Assembly (NCBI GenBank): GCA_003662715.1
Contig: QMYO01000011.1
Span: 1-15,253, forward strand
Source: Candidatus Bathyarchaeota archaeon
Lineage (GTDB): Archaea > Thermoproteota > Bathyarchaeia > Bathyarchaeales > Bathyarchaeaceae
Reading direction: 5' to 3'
Length of the DNA stretch: 15,253 nucleotides
The position numbers were made by a program, and so were the translations under genes. How positions within the stretch are numbered: the stretch's first letter is position 1; every line of letters starts with the position of its first letter. Below, in pieces: positions 1-6,989 of the stretch. The notes below the pieces were generated by a model that saw only the letters and a program-made list of their open reading frames with translations, did no database searches and was not told the DNA's origin.

Positions 1-660
1 CCTTACTTGTTTGCGCCGCTTCCTTATCTGCTGGCTAAACTGGGAATCTTACTTTCGGGGAAGGTTAATCGGAACGTGAAAGCTACTGCCGAAGTGCTCG
101 ATGAGTTGGCAAACAAGTATGCTGTGGAGGTTTCTGTTGAAGAAAATTTTGCTAAGCAGACAGCCATCCAATTGTATGATACGATTCCGATCATTTACTC
201 TTGCAATCCGTATAGAAGTGCGGCTATTCGCTTTAAGGATCAGATAAATGAGAACTGTAAGATGCCAGCGAGGTTTGACGTGTTTCCTGAGGTCAATCAT
301 AATGAGGTCATAGGGTGGGAGGCGCCCAGCGAGGTTTTGAAACGTTATTCTCTTATTTTGCTTCGAGGAGTCGATGAGCCTCTGGAGGTGAGGGAGCGAA
401 TAGAGGTTTTGAAGGAAAAGGTCTTCAGTAAGAAGGCTAGGTCGGTGATTGAGATTAACGCTAAGGGAGAGACTAGGCTGGCTAGAATCTTCTCCCTCAT
501 CTTTACGGTGGACATGATTAGTATATATTTGGCTGTTCTTTATAATCGAGATCCGATGGCTTCCGAGATTTTTCCATTATTGAAGCATGATATAACTGTG
601 CGTTTGGGAACGTTAAGAAGACTTGAGGAGCGGATGCGGAAGCTAGCTCTCAGCACTTAA
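1..660 (+). CDS. Bifunctional phosphoglucose/phosphomannose isomerase, C-terminal part (5' end outside window)
   Basis: This is the last 219 codons of a sugar-phosphate isomerase of the archaeal PGI/PMI type (SIS fold), which interconverts glucose-6-P or mannose-6-P and fructose-6-P. The frame is open back to base 1, so the TTG at base 7 is not a real start. Visible residues (numbered from base 1) are YSCNPYRSAA at about 66-75, the family hallmark E-V-N-H-N-E at 97-102 whose final Glu matches the catalytic base of the Pyrobaculum enzyme, and NRDP at 182-185 with a Lys at 195. Family members are usually a little over 300 residues, so roughly the N-terminal third is missing. The gene converges on the UroD-like gene with a 12-base gap. 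A plain SIS-domain protein is the alternative, but the NHNE motif argues for PGI/PMI. Confidence 0.85.
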   Translation, partial: PYLFAPLPYLLAKLGILLSGKVNRNVKATAEVLDELANKYAVEVSVEENFAKQTAIQLYDTIPIIYSCNPYRSAAIRFKDQINENCKMPARFDVFPEVNHNEVIGWEAPSEVLKRYSLILLRGVDEPLEVRERIEVLKEKVFSKKARSVIEINAKGETRLARIFSLIFTVDMISIYLAVLYNRDPMASEIFPLLKHDITVRLGTLRRLEERMRKLALST

Positions 661-672
661 GGATAGCTGTGC

Positions 673-1869
673 TTACCTATATCTGCCGAACTCGCGTGCG
701 GAGTCCAGCATAGCCCTAACGTTCTCGGGTTTGGCGTTCCAAGGAGTCTCGCATTCCGTGGATAATATGAATCCGCCGCCCTCCATGCAGTCTTCAATCA
801 GCTTCTTGCAGTACTTTTTTACATCTTTAACTGACCCGTGAATTAGGAGAGACGAGGGCACGTTGCCATAAAGGCAGAGCTTATCTCCGAGTATTTCCTT
901 AGCTTTAGCCATGTCCGTTTGTCCCATATCTAGGATTACTTTGCCCTTAGGCAAGCCTTTTGTTAAGCCCCGTAGCGTCTCCAGATTCAAGGTAATATCG
1001 TTGTCCCAGTGACAGTGAGCGGTGAAGCCGTCTTTTACCATCATATCTAGTCCTTTTTTCATCGTCGGATAGAAGAACTCGTCGAACATTTCGGGGGATA
1101 AAAATGGAATTCCAACTATGCCAGCGCCATAGAGGATTCTATCTGCTCCTGGAACTTCCCCTGCACCCATGATGTGGCTATGACGTTTTGCCACGGTGAC
1201 TTCGTGTTCTATGATCCATTCGCAGAATTCCTTTACCTTCGAAGGGCACTCATGTAAATCCTTAGTGGCTTGTGTCATGCCTCGGTAGTAGAAAACCATG
1301 TCGAGAGGTACGCATGCCCTAGCGCCAATGGTAAGGGGTACTTTGTTTCTCTCTACGAATCCACGCCACTCTTTGGCAAACAATTTTGGGTATTCGAAAG
1401 CGTAATAGAGAATCTCGTCTTCAGACATTTGTAAGGTTTTTTTCCCTATTTTACGATTGAAGAGAAGTGTGGAGAAGCCTCTCTCCATAACGTCGTCATA
1501 GTCCTCTATTATCTTCTTCTCGTAGAAGCTTGGTATGTTGCCTTTAGGAGGAAACTCGTCGAAAATTTCCCAGCGTAGAGTGTACTGATCAAATGCGGCT
1601 ATGGGAATGAGGCTTAGATGGTTCATGGCGGTCATGGTTGGATAGACTTGGTCGGTTTCTCCGAGTATTTTTCGGGCTTTTTCGGTTGCTTGAACCATCT
1701 TCACTGGGTCGTAGATGAACTCGCGGAGGCTTACTCCTCCCTGATAAGCATGGATGTATATGTTAAGGGGGTCAACTGGAACTCTATCTGCTTCCTTCAA
1801 ATTCACTGCTGCTTCAACTCTTTCGAAGCGGGAGAGTTCTTCCAGGTGTTTTTCAGTTGATTTTCCCAT
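673..1869 (-). CDS. UroD-like (MtaA/CmuA superfamily) zinc-dependent methyltransferase relative
   Basis: This is an uroporphyrinogen-decarboxylase-fold protein of about 398 residues. The family includes true UroD and the Zn-dependent corrinoid:coenzyme M methyltransferases (MtaA, MtbA, CmuA). Seen: an N-terminal family segment (R-F-E-R-V-E-A-A then D-R-V-P-V), a His-Cys-His at 285-287 at the position of the MtaA His-x-Cys zinc motif, and Cys373 in TECETPWNAKPENV, matching the distal zinc Cys 70-90 residues later. This favours a metal-dependent methyltransferase or dealkylase role over haem synthesis. The substrate is unknown and no corrinoid-binding protein lies beside it. The start is the ATG at 1869. 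An earlier in-frame ATG at 1917 would add 16 residues but sits directly at a TATA-like box (1918-1927), so it is probably untranscribed. It lies downstream of, and on the same strand as, the PfkB kinase. Confidence 0.83.
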   Translation of the reverse strand: MGKSTEKHLEELSRFERVEAAVNLKEADRVPVDPLNIYIHAYQGGVSLREFIYDPVKMVQATEKARKILGETDQVYPTMTAMNHLSLIPIAAFDQYTLRWEIFDEFPPKGNIPSFYEKKIIEDYDDVMERGFSTLLFNRKIGKKTLQMSEDEILYYAFEYPKLFAKEWRGFVERNKVPLTIGARACVPLDMVFYYRGMTQATKDLHECPSKVKEFCEWIIEHEVTVAKRHSHIMGAGEVPGADRILYGAGIVGIPFLSPEMFDEFFYPTMKKGLDMMVKDGFTAHCHWDNDITLNLETLRGLTKGLPKGKVILDMGQTDMAKAKEILGDKLCLYGNVPSSLLIHGSVKDVKKYCKKLIEDCMEGGGFILSTECETPWNAKPENVRAMLDSAREFGRYR

Positions 1870-1917
1870 GTTTTTCACTTTTCTTCTATAATCATGATTC
1901 TTTAGGTGGCTTCTCAT

Positions 1918-1927
1918 AAATATATGC
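1918..1927 (-). promoter_or_regulatory. TATA-like box upstream of the UroD-like gene
   Basis: Read on the minus strand this is CATATATTT-like, the AT-rich core of an archaeal TATA box. Initiation about 25 bases downstream, near 1896, would give a leader of about 27 bases to the ATG at 1869. This is why the shorter start was chosen. There is no BRE match clear enough to call. Confidence 0.35.
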
Positions 1928-2020
1928 TTATGTGTACATGTTGATCATGCTTTGTTGATAAATCTTATCTGTTATGCGGATAACTTCTTTGATCTCTTTC
2001 TTAATGTCGTCTTCCAGTAG

Positions 2021-3199
2021 TTATGTGTGTACATCAGTCTTAACATTCCTTAGCTGTGCAAGACAGAACTTTCTAAGCTTTTGCAACGTAGCGTGCTCTG
2101 CGGTTGGGCTTGAGATGTAGTATGCAGCAGCTAGGTTTGCAAGGGTTAGTCTGCATTGGTCTGGAAGGTCTAGAGCGTCGCCGAGGATGTTGCCTGCGTT
2201 CCATGCGTCTCCAGCGCCTGTGGTTCTTAACACTGGAACTTTGAGGGCGGGCATAATGGTTTCGGTTTTATGGGTGAATGACCCGGAGAAAGTGGTTGTG
2301 TGAAGGTCAATGCGTGCAGAAAGGTTTTTTGCTAATGTTCTGGCGCATTCTTTCGCTAATTCGTTTGGCTTTAACGTTTTTTGGAGGCGACTTATCTTTC
2401 TGTTTAGTTGGGAGGCGTAGCAGAAGGCTTCGTTCTCGTTGACGCTGAAAATGTCTACGAGGTTTTGTAGAAGAATTTTGTTTACAAGTTTTGGGATGTC
2501 CTCTTTTTTCGGGGTTGGGTCTGATGTGTCATAGTAGGTTTTTCCTTTTCCTTTCTTTTTGACGTGGCGGAAGACTCCTTCGGCTAGGTTTGTTCCCCAG
2601 CGTCGTGTTCCGGACCAATGAAACACGCATACGTAGTCGGCGTTCTGTAATAATTTGAAATCTTCTTGGGTTAGGTCGTTTAGGTTGAATTCGGGTAGGG
2701 AGCCGAGGTCGCTCATCATCACATTTACTTTTTCTCCTTCGTAGGTGAGTTCAAAAGCAGTTGTGAGCGCTATTTGTCCATGTGTTTTTACGTGAGAGAG
2801 GTCTGCTTCATATGGGTCTAGATAATATTTGAGTAAGTGAAGTCCTAGTGGGCTTGTGTTGATGATGGGATGAACTTTTGCGCCTAAGGCGGCTAGGGCG
2901 GCGGCGGTGTTAGCTGCGTTTCCGCCTCTCAGCTCTGTCTGTTTAATTCCGTGGATGCTTCCTCCTTTGCGCTTCGCAACTTCGGCGAGAGTTTTGGAGA
3001 GTTGTTTAATATCTCCTTCGTATGTTATTAGGCGGTCTAAGAAGAAGTCGGGCATAACTACTACGTTGAACTCTCTAAGTTTTAATTGTTCCAAACAATG
3101 AAGTAGCTCTTCTAAATGTTGGGAAAGCAGAGTTTCTGCCTCCAGAGTTTTTGGGTTGCTTAGAAATATAGTTGGCTCAAGCCTTAATTCATTTGTCAT
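2021..3199 (-). CDS. PfkB/ribokinase-family carbohydrate kinase
   Basis: This is a 392-residue sugar or nucleoside kinase of the ribokinase superfamily; the substrate is not identifiable from sequence. Both family signatures are present: RGGNAANTAAALAALGAKV (about 91-109), the Gly-Gly sugar-binding hinge, and RTTGAGDAWNAGN (about 325-337), the anion hole with catalytic base Asp331. SVNENEAF (252-259) is the conserved nucleotide-side NxxE-type motif. The core begins only at about residue 44, so there is an N-terminal helical extension of about 40 residues. ATG 3199 has no Shine-Dalgarno sequence, but an ATTAAA-like element at 3236-3241 (minus strand) would give a short leader. After the TAA stop the same frame stays open for 30 more codons (see findings). 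It is not one of the ADP-dependent glucokinase/PFK enzymes. It diverges from the DUF438 gene across a 111-base gap. Confidence 0.85.
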   Translation of the reverse strand: MTNELRLEPTIFLSNPKTLEAETLLSQHLEELLHCLEQLKLREFNVVVMPDFFLDRLITYEGDIKQLSKTLAEVAKRKGGSIHGIKQTELRGGNAANTAAALAALGAKVHPIINTSPLGLHLLKYYLDPYEADLSHVKTHGQIALTTAFELTYEGEKVNVMMSDLGSLPEFNLNDLTQEDFKLLQNADYVCVFHWSGTRRWGTNLAEGVFRHVKKKGKGKTYYDTSDPTPKKEDIPKLVNKILLQNLVDIFSVNENEAFCYASQLNRKISRLQKTLKPNELAKECARTLAKNLSARIDLHTTTFSGSFTHKTETIMPALKVPVLRTTGAGDAWNAGNILGDALDLPDQCRLTLANLAAAYYISSPTAEHATLQKLRKFCLAQLRNVKTDVHT

Positions 3200-3310
3200 T
3201 AAAGATTTCAGAATAACGATGGGATATGGGGTTTCTTTAATTCTATTTGAGAAATTGTTAAATTGAATGTATGATAGAATCTTGCTGGAATAATTGAGGA
3301 GTGAAGGTTG

Positions 3311-4546
3311 ATGAGCGAATTAGCTGGGAACAAGAAGGCTAAGCTGAAGGAGCTAATCAAGCAGTTACATGCTGGAGCATCGCCACAGGAAGTTAAAGAA
3401 AGATTCAAACAGCTTTTGCAGGGCATAAGCCCCTTAGAAATTGCCAAGATTGAGCAGGAACTCATAAGGGAAGGGATGCCAAGAGAGGAAATTCAAAGAT
3501 TATGCGATGTCCATCTAGCTGTTTTCAGAGAACAACTGGAAAAACAAAGGCTGAACATCCCTGTTGGACATCCAATCAACATCCTTATGGAAGAACACAA
3601 AATTATGCTACGTCTATCAGAAAAACTTAACACCATCAAAAATAAGATTCAGCAAGTAGACAGGGCAAACTACGTTGATGAAGAAATAGCCCATCTGAAA
3701 CATATAGCAGAAGATTTTCTAGATTCGGAGAAGCACTACTTGCGAGAAGAAAATGTGCTTTTTCCCCTTCTAGAAAAACATGGAATCACAGAGCCTCCTG
3801 CAATAATGTGGACTGAGCATGACCAAATAAGAGAAAAAAAGAAAAAGCTTCACAATTTGGTCGAAAATTGCAACATCATGAGCTTTGAAGACTTCAAAAA
3901 GCAACTTGGTGAAATCGCTAAATCTTTAGGCGACGCCCTTCCAAGCCACTTTTTCAAGGAAAATAACATACTTTTCCCAACGGCTCTGCGAGTAGTGACA
4001 GAACATGAATGGAGAGACGCTAGAGAAGAATTTGATGAAATTGGATACTGCTGCTTCACGCCTGAACAGTTAATAACAATACCCGAAGTCAAAGGGGTTA
4101 AAAAACAAAAATCTGAAGCTGTACCTGCCTTAGAAGCATTATTACAGTTTGAAACAGGCTCTCTCTCAAAGGAGGAGGTTGAAGCTATCTTTAATACTCT
4201 TCCGGTAGACATCACCTTTGTCGATAAAGAGGACACTGTTAGATACTTCAGCAAGCCTGAGAAAAGATTTTTTGTGCGGACAAAGGCTGTTATTGGCAGA
4301 AAAGTCCAGCAATGTCATCCACAAAAAAGCGTTCATATAGTTAACAAGATTTTGGACAGTTTCAAAAGCGGCAAAAAAGATGAAGCAGAGTTCTGGATTC
4401 AGAAAGATAACAGACTAGTTTACATTCGATACTTTGCTGTGCGAAATAAAGATGGTGAGTATCTGGGAACTTTGGAAGTGACGCAGGACATTACTGATAT
4501 AAAAAGGATTGAGGGAGAAAAGAGACTTTTAGACTGGAAGAACTAA
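3311..4546 (+). CDS. DUF438-hemerythrin-PAS sensor protein
   Basis: This is a soluble three-part sensor of 411 residues, probably cytoplasmic. Residues about 8-80 form the helical DUF438 domain. About 87-235 form a hemerythrin-like HHE four-helix domain: GHPINILMEEH, then HLKH, EKHYLREENVLFP, WTEHD and SHFFKENNILFP supply the His/Glu ligands expected for a diiron site. About 290-400 form a PAS domain (VDITFVDKEDTVRYFS ... LGTLEVTQDIT) with a Cys-His-Pro at 335-337. Hemerythrin domains bind O2 or NO or sense iron and redox state; an output partner is not visible, and there is no kinase or HTH domain. The ATG at 3311 is chosen over the TTG at 3308 because GGAG at 3298-3301 sits at a workable distance. 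The gene is followed by two other possible signalling genes on the same strand, but with gaps over 100 bases, so they may be separate transcripts. Confidence 0.9.
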   Translation: MSELAGNKKAKLKELIKQLHAGASPQEVKERFKQLLQGISPLEIAKIEQELIREGMPREEIQRLCDVHLAVFREQLEKQRLNIPVGHPINILMEEHKIMLRLSEKLNTIKNKIQQVDRANYVDEEIAHLKHIAEDFLDSEKHYLREENVLFPLLEKHGITEPPAIMWTEHDQIREKKKKLHNLVENCNIMSFEDFKKQLGEIAKSLGDALPSHFFKENNILFPTALRVVTEHEWRDAREEFDEIGYCCFTPEQLITIPEVKGVKKQKSEAVPALEALLQFETGSLSKEEVEAIFNTLPVDITFVDKEDTVRYFSKPEKRFFVRTKAVIGRKVQQCHPQKSVHIVNKILDSFKSGKKDEAEFWIQKDNRLVYIRYFAVRNKDGEYLGTLEVTQDITDIKRIEGEKRLLDWKN

Positions 4547-4627
4547 AGTTTCTTTTCCATATTTCCCGTTATTTCTAAACTTATTTTCTTGTTTTTAGAT
4601 AAAATCGCAATAGCGACTACTTTTTTT

Positions 4628-4641
4628 GAGTACGTATACTC
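4628..4641 (+). promoter_or_regulatory. Short dyad with TATA-like core upstream of the 79-residue membrane protein
   Basis: GAGTA and TACTC flank CGTA, and the GTATACT part could act as a TATA box. It lies 44-57 bases before the ATG, the spacing expected for a promoter with a leader of about 20 bases. It follows a T-run (4620-4627) that could end transcription of the upstream gene. Weak evidence only. Confidence 0.25.
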
Positions 4642-4684
4642 TGTTCATAATGTCTAAAAGAGTCGAAGCGCTGAAGAATAACAT

Positions 4685-4924
4685 ATGAGCAAACTGAATA
4701 AAGACCTTCTCTTTCGAATATTTAGGGAAGCTATGGGAATAGGTATAGCTCTAGCGTGCATCAGCTGGGTTTTAGTGCATTTAGTCATCTTTTTCTTTTA
4801 TGGTTATGTTTTAGTTGGCGAAACCAACAAAATCATTCTGGTAGGAGAGGTTGTTTTAACCTCTGTTGGTCTGTTTTGTCTGCTCATAACTTTCTATAAA
4901 GACAGATTTTCATCAAGAGAGTAA
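4685..4924 (+). CDS. Small hypothetical membrane protein, two transmembrane helices
   Basis: This is a 79-residue protein that I do not recognise. Two hydrophobic stretches are visible: about 17-40 (IGIALACISWVLVHLVIFFF) and about 49-70 (KIILVGEVVLTSVGLFCLLITFY). They are joined by a short polar turn (VGETNK). Both ends are basic and polar (MSKLNKD..., ...KDRFSSRE), so N-in/C-in topology is likely under the positive-inside rule. The ribosome binding site is weak. It sits alone between two sensor genes on the same strand, which suggests but does not prove a role as membrane partner or anchor in signalling. Composition and length make it a plausible real gene, but no motif confirms it. Confidence 0.55.
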   Translation: MSKLNKDLLFRIFREAMGIGIALACISWVLVHLVIFFFYGYVLVGETNKIILVGEVVLTSVGLFCLLITFYKDRFSSRE

Positions 4925-5055
4925 AGTTAGCTTAAATTAAGTGTGTATAGGATTTGTAAGTTTTTGACCTAAAGTAGGTTCAAGCTTTAAAATGTAGACT
5001 TCAGATTCAGAAGTGAAATATTGGAGAAGTTTATAGTTAAATTAAGGATAGCAAG

Positions 5056-6321
5056 ATGTCTAAATTACCGATCATAGACTCTCTACGACAGAGGTGGAAA
5101 CGTTCTATTCCATCTGATGTTTTGAAGACTGATACCGTTCTTAACGTTATGGAAGGGGATGAGATTGTTGTAACGTACACTTCAGCAGTTGATAAGATGA
5201 AGTTTTTCTCAGCATTTATTCGTGAAGGATTAGAAAACGGTGATCTTGTTACCTATACTTACCCTGATGAGGAAAGTGAAACGGTTAAGGTTAAGCTTAG
5301 GGAATATGGAATCGATGTGGAAAAGTATGAAAAAGAAGGTGCTCTGCTCTTGGAGACCCTAACCGAAGGTTTCATGCCAAATGGCAAATTAGACTATGAG
5401 ACGGCAGTTACTGAAACCATAGAATGGTGGGTCGAAGCGAAGGAGAAAGGATACAAACACGTAAGAGGCCTTGAAGACCTTGGCGACTTTTCTTTTGTTA
5501 ATGGACAATGGCAGAAATGGGTAAAGGAGTATTGGGCAGACCCTAGATGGGACGACCCAATTACTTCGGAATGGGTACTTTCCGATGTTTCACCCGAGCC
5601 AGCCTTAGGAGTGTCGATGGTCCCTTTCCTCATTGAGATGACTGCCATCAATGTGGAACGCATGACGGAGACAGAAGTTGCTGAACTCTTGAAAGCTTTA
5701 GGGGGAATAAACGTTATGTTCTCACGTGCATTCATTGACCTTATTGAGTATATGGATTCCTTCTCGGAGTTGATAGGCTTAGATCATAGAGAGCTGATTG
5801 GCCGTAAGTTTCTGTTGGAATTTGATCCTGTCTCTGATTATGAGAAGGTTGTTGACCGTTTGGCTAAGGAGAGCATAGCTAATATTGAGCCCATCTTCGT
5901 TTTCACGTCTAACGCAAGTCCTATCCATAAGTATTTAGCTAAACAGCCAACAATCAAGTTTTTCCTAACGTCATTTTCAACATCCATTCCAAAATTAACT
6001 TCTGAAAACGAGGTGCTTTTACCCGCCAAAAGCATACCCCTAATTCTGGAAGCTCTTAGCAAGGTGCTGGAAACTCATGCGGATGCTAATGTCTGTTTTG
6101 TCTTCGACATTCTTTCAGACTTGTTAACTTCGATTGGACGAGAGAAAACCTTCATCTTTCTCCGTCATGCGTTGGATATGCTGTCTTCAGAAAAGATAAC
6201 TGGTCTTTTTCTGCTTAACACTGGCGCTCATCAAGCTGAAGTGGTTTCTCAAGTAAGAGGATTTTTTGCCAACCTACTAACTCATGAGAAAGATAAAATA
6301 AAAGTAGTAAAGATTTCCTAG
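5056..6321 (+). CDS. MEDS-domain sensor protein with a RecA-like C-terminal domain lacking Walker A
   Basis: This is a 421-residue cytoplasmic protein. Residues about 30-210 resemble the MEDS domain (methanogen/methylotroph DcmR sensory domain): EGDEIVVTYTSAVDK, then FIREGLENGDLVTYTYPDE, then the later GLEDLGDFSF segment. MEDS is a degenerate RecA/KaiC-like fold proposed to sense hydrocarbon derivatives. After a helical linker (about 225-255), residues about 275-421 form a second alpha/beta unit (IEPIFVFTSNAS, NVCFVFDILSDLLTSIG, ITGLFLLNTGAH), also RecA-like in pattern but without a GxxGxGKT P-loop. No HTH or kinase domain is present, so output is unknown; protein-protein signalling is an inference. 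AGGA (5045-5048) lies seven bases before the ATG. The gene ends TAG and converges on cobO. Confidence 0.78.
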   Translation: MSKLPIIDSLRQRWKRSIPSDVLKTDTVLNVMEGDEIVVTYTSAVDKMKFFSAFIREGLENGDLVTYTYPDEESETVKVKLREYGIDVEKYEKEGALLLETLTEGFMPNGKLDYETAVTETIEWWVEAKEKGYKHVRGLEDLGDFSFVNGQWQKWVKEYWADPRWDDPITSEWVLSDVSPEPALGVSMVPFLIEMTAINVERMTETEVAELLKALGGINVMFSRAFIDLIEYMDSFSELIGLDHRELIGRKFLLEFDPVSDYEKVVDRLAKESIANIEPIFVFTSNASPIHKYLAKQPTIKFFLTSFSTSIPKLTSENEVLLPAKSIPLILEALSKVLETHADANVCFVFDILSDLLTSIGREKTFIFLRHALDMLSSEKITGLFLLNTGAHQAEVVSQVRGFFANLLTHEKDKIKVVKIS

Positions 6322-6362
6322 GTCGCATACACAAGAGAAGTCTTGAGAAGAAAAAGAAGGTT

Positions 6363-6399
6363 AAAAATACTCGCGCTCGCGTGTGTAAGTGTATTTTTT
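6363..6399. terminator. Bidirectional stem-loop/T-run between converging genes
   Basis: Bases 6363-6370 (AAAAATAC) pair perfectly with 6391-6398 (GTATTTTT), giving T-runs at the 3' side on both strands. Inside is a GC-rich mini-hairpin, CGC-GCTC-GCG (6372-6381). It lies between the stop codons of the MEDS gene (6321) and cobO (6454). A second small dyad, CAAGA-GAAG-TCTTG, is at 6332-6345, followed on the plus strand by a purine tract that is T-rich on the minus strand. Archaeal termination relies mainly on T-runs, so the hairpin may be incidental or may stabilise the RNA 3' end. Confidence 0.5.
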
Positions 6400-6453
6400 G
6401 AACTAGTTTTGATGTTGTATAATTGTAGAGTTACTCTGAGTTAGCTCGTATCT

Positions 6454-6972
6454 TTAGAATTGTATTCCCTTATCTGTCGGTATTTCTTCAGGATGCTTTA
6501 TATCTATGATTTCATTAACGAAGTCAGCGAATTGCACAAGTTCTCTTGGAGCATACCTTCCAGTCAACACCACGCTAGTCTCTTCCGGTACAGTTTTCAG
6601 AAATTCAATTACTTCCTTCACGTCCAGAAGCTTGCAGTGTAATGCTAGATTTATTTCGTCCAGAACTAAGAGTCGAGGTTTTTGCTTCAAAACCTTCTTT
6701 GCGAACTCTAACCCTTTCTTTGTTAGCTCTTTATCTCTTTCATCTAGGTTGTCGAGTCCAATCCAGCCTTCTCTTCCAAACTGATAGATTTGATAGTTGG
6801 AATGAAACTTTCGAAACTTGTATTCACCCGTGTTTTTCCACCATTTCAGAAACTGAATTATCACAACTTTGTAGCCGTGTCCTAAACATCGTAGGGCTAA
6901 ACCCAATGCGTTAGTGGTTTTTCCTCCGCCTTCACCCGTATATAGATAGATGGTTCCATGTTTCTTAGCCAT
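6454..6972 (-). CDS. cobO: Cob(I)alamin (corrinoid) adenosyltransferase, CobO/CobA/BtuR type
   Basis: This 172-residue enzyme transfers the adenosyl group of ATP to cob(I)alamin or cob(I)yrinic acid diamide, forming adenosylcobalamin. It belongs to the P-loop CobA/CobO/BtuR family. Seen: P-loop GEGGGKT at 13-19, the region after it (NALGLALRCLGHGYKVVIIQF), a Walker B-like LLVLDEINLAL at 101-111, the family's VVLTGRYAP at 134-142, and the characteristic C-terminal KHPEEIPTDKGIQF. Length is close to normal for the family. The ATG at 6972 is chosen: AAGGAG lies 10 bases before it, and the longer start at 7008 would overlap nrdJ. It starts 17 bases after the nrdJ stop, so the two almost certainly share a transcript. 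The product is exactly the cofactor NrdJ needs. Confidence 0.94.
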   Translation of the reverse strand: MAKKHGTIYLYTGEGGGKTTNALGLALRCLGHGYKVVIIQFLKWWKNTGEYKFRKFHSNYQIYQFGREGWIGLDNLDERDKELTKKGLEFAKKVLKQKPRLLVLDEINLALHCKLLDVKEVIEFLKTVPEETSVVLTGRYAPRELVQFADFVNEIIDIKHPEEIPTDKGIQF

Positions 6973-6989
6973 GATTTTCTGTCTCCTTT

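Noticed and set aside
7..660. TTG at base 7 as the start of the isomerase gene
   Set aside because: The frame is open to base 1 and the N-terminal SIS segment is missing, so the gene begins outside the window.
1918..2020. tRNA or small RNA gene between the UroD-like and PfkB genes
   Set aside because: Only short hairpins (such as GATAA-ATC-TTATC) and no cloverleaf or T-loop sequence were found.
2021..3199. ADP-dependent glucokinase/phosphofructokinase
   Set aside because: The classic PfkB signatures GGNAAN and TTGAGDAWNAGN are present, which fits the ribokinase-type PfkB family instead.
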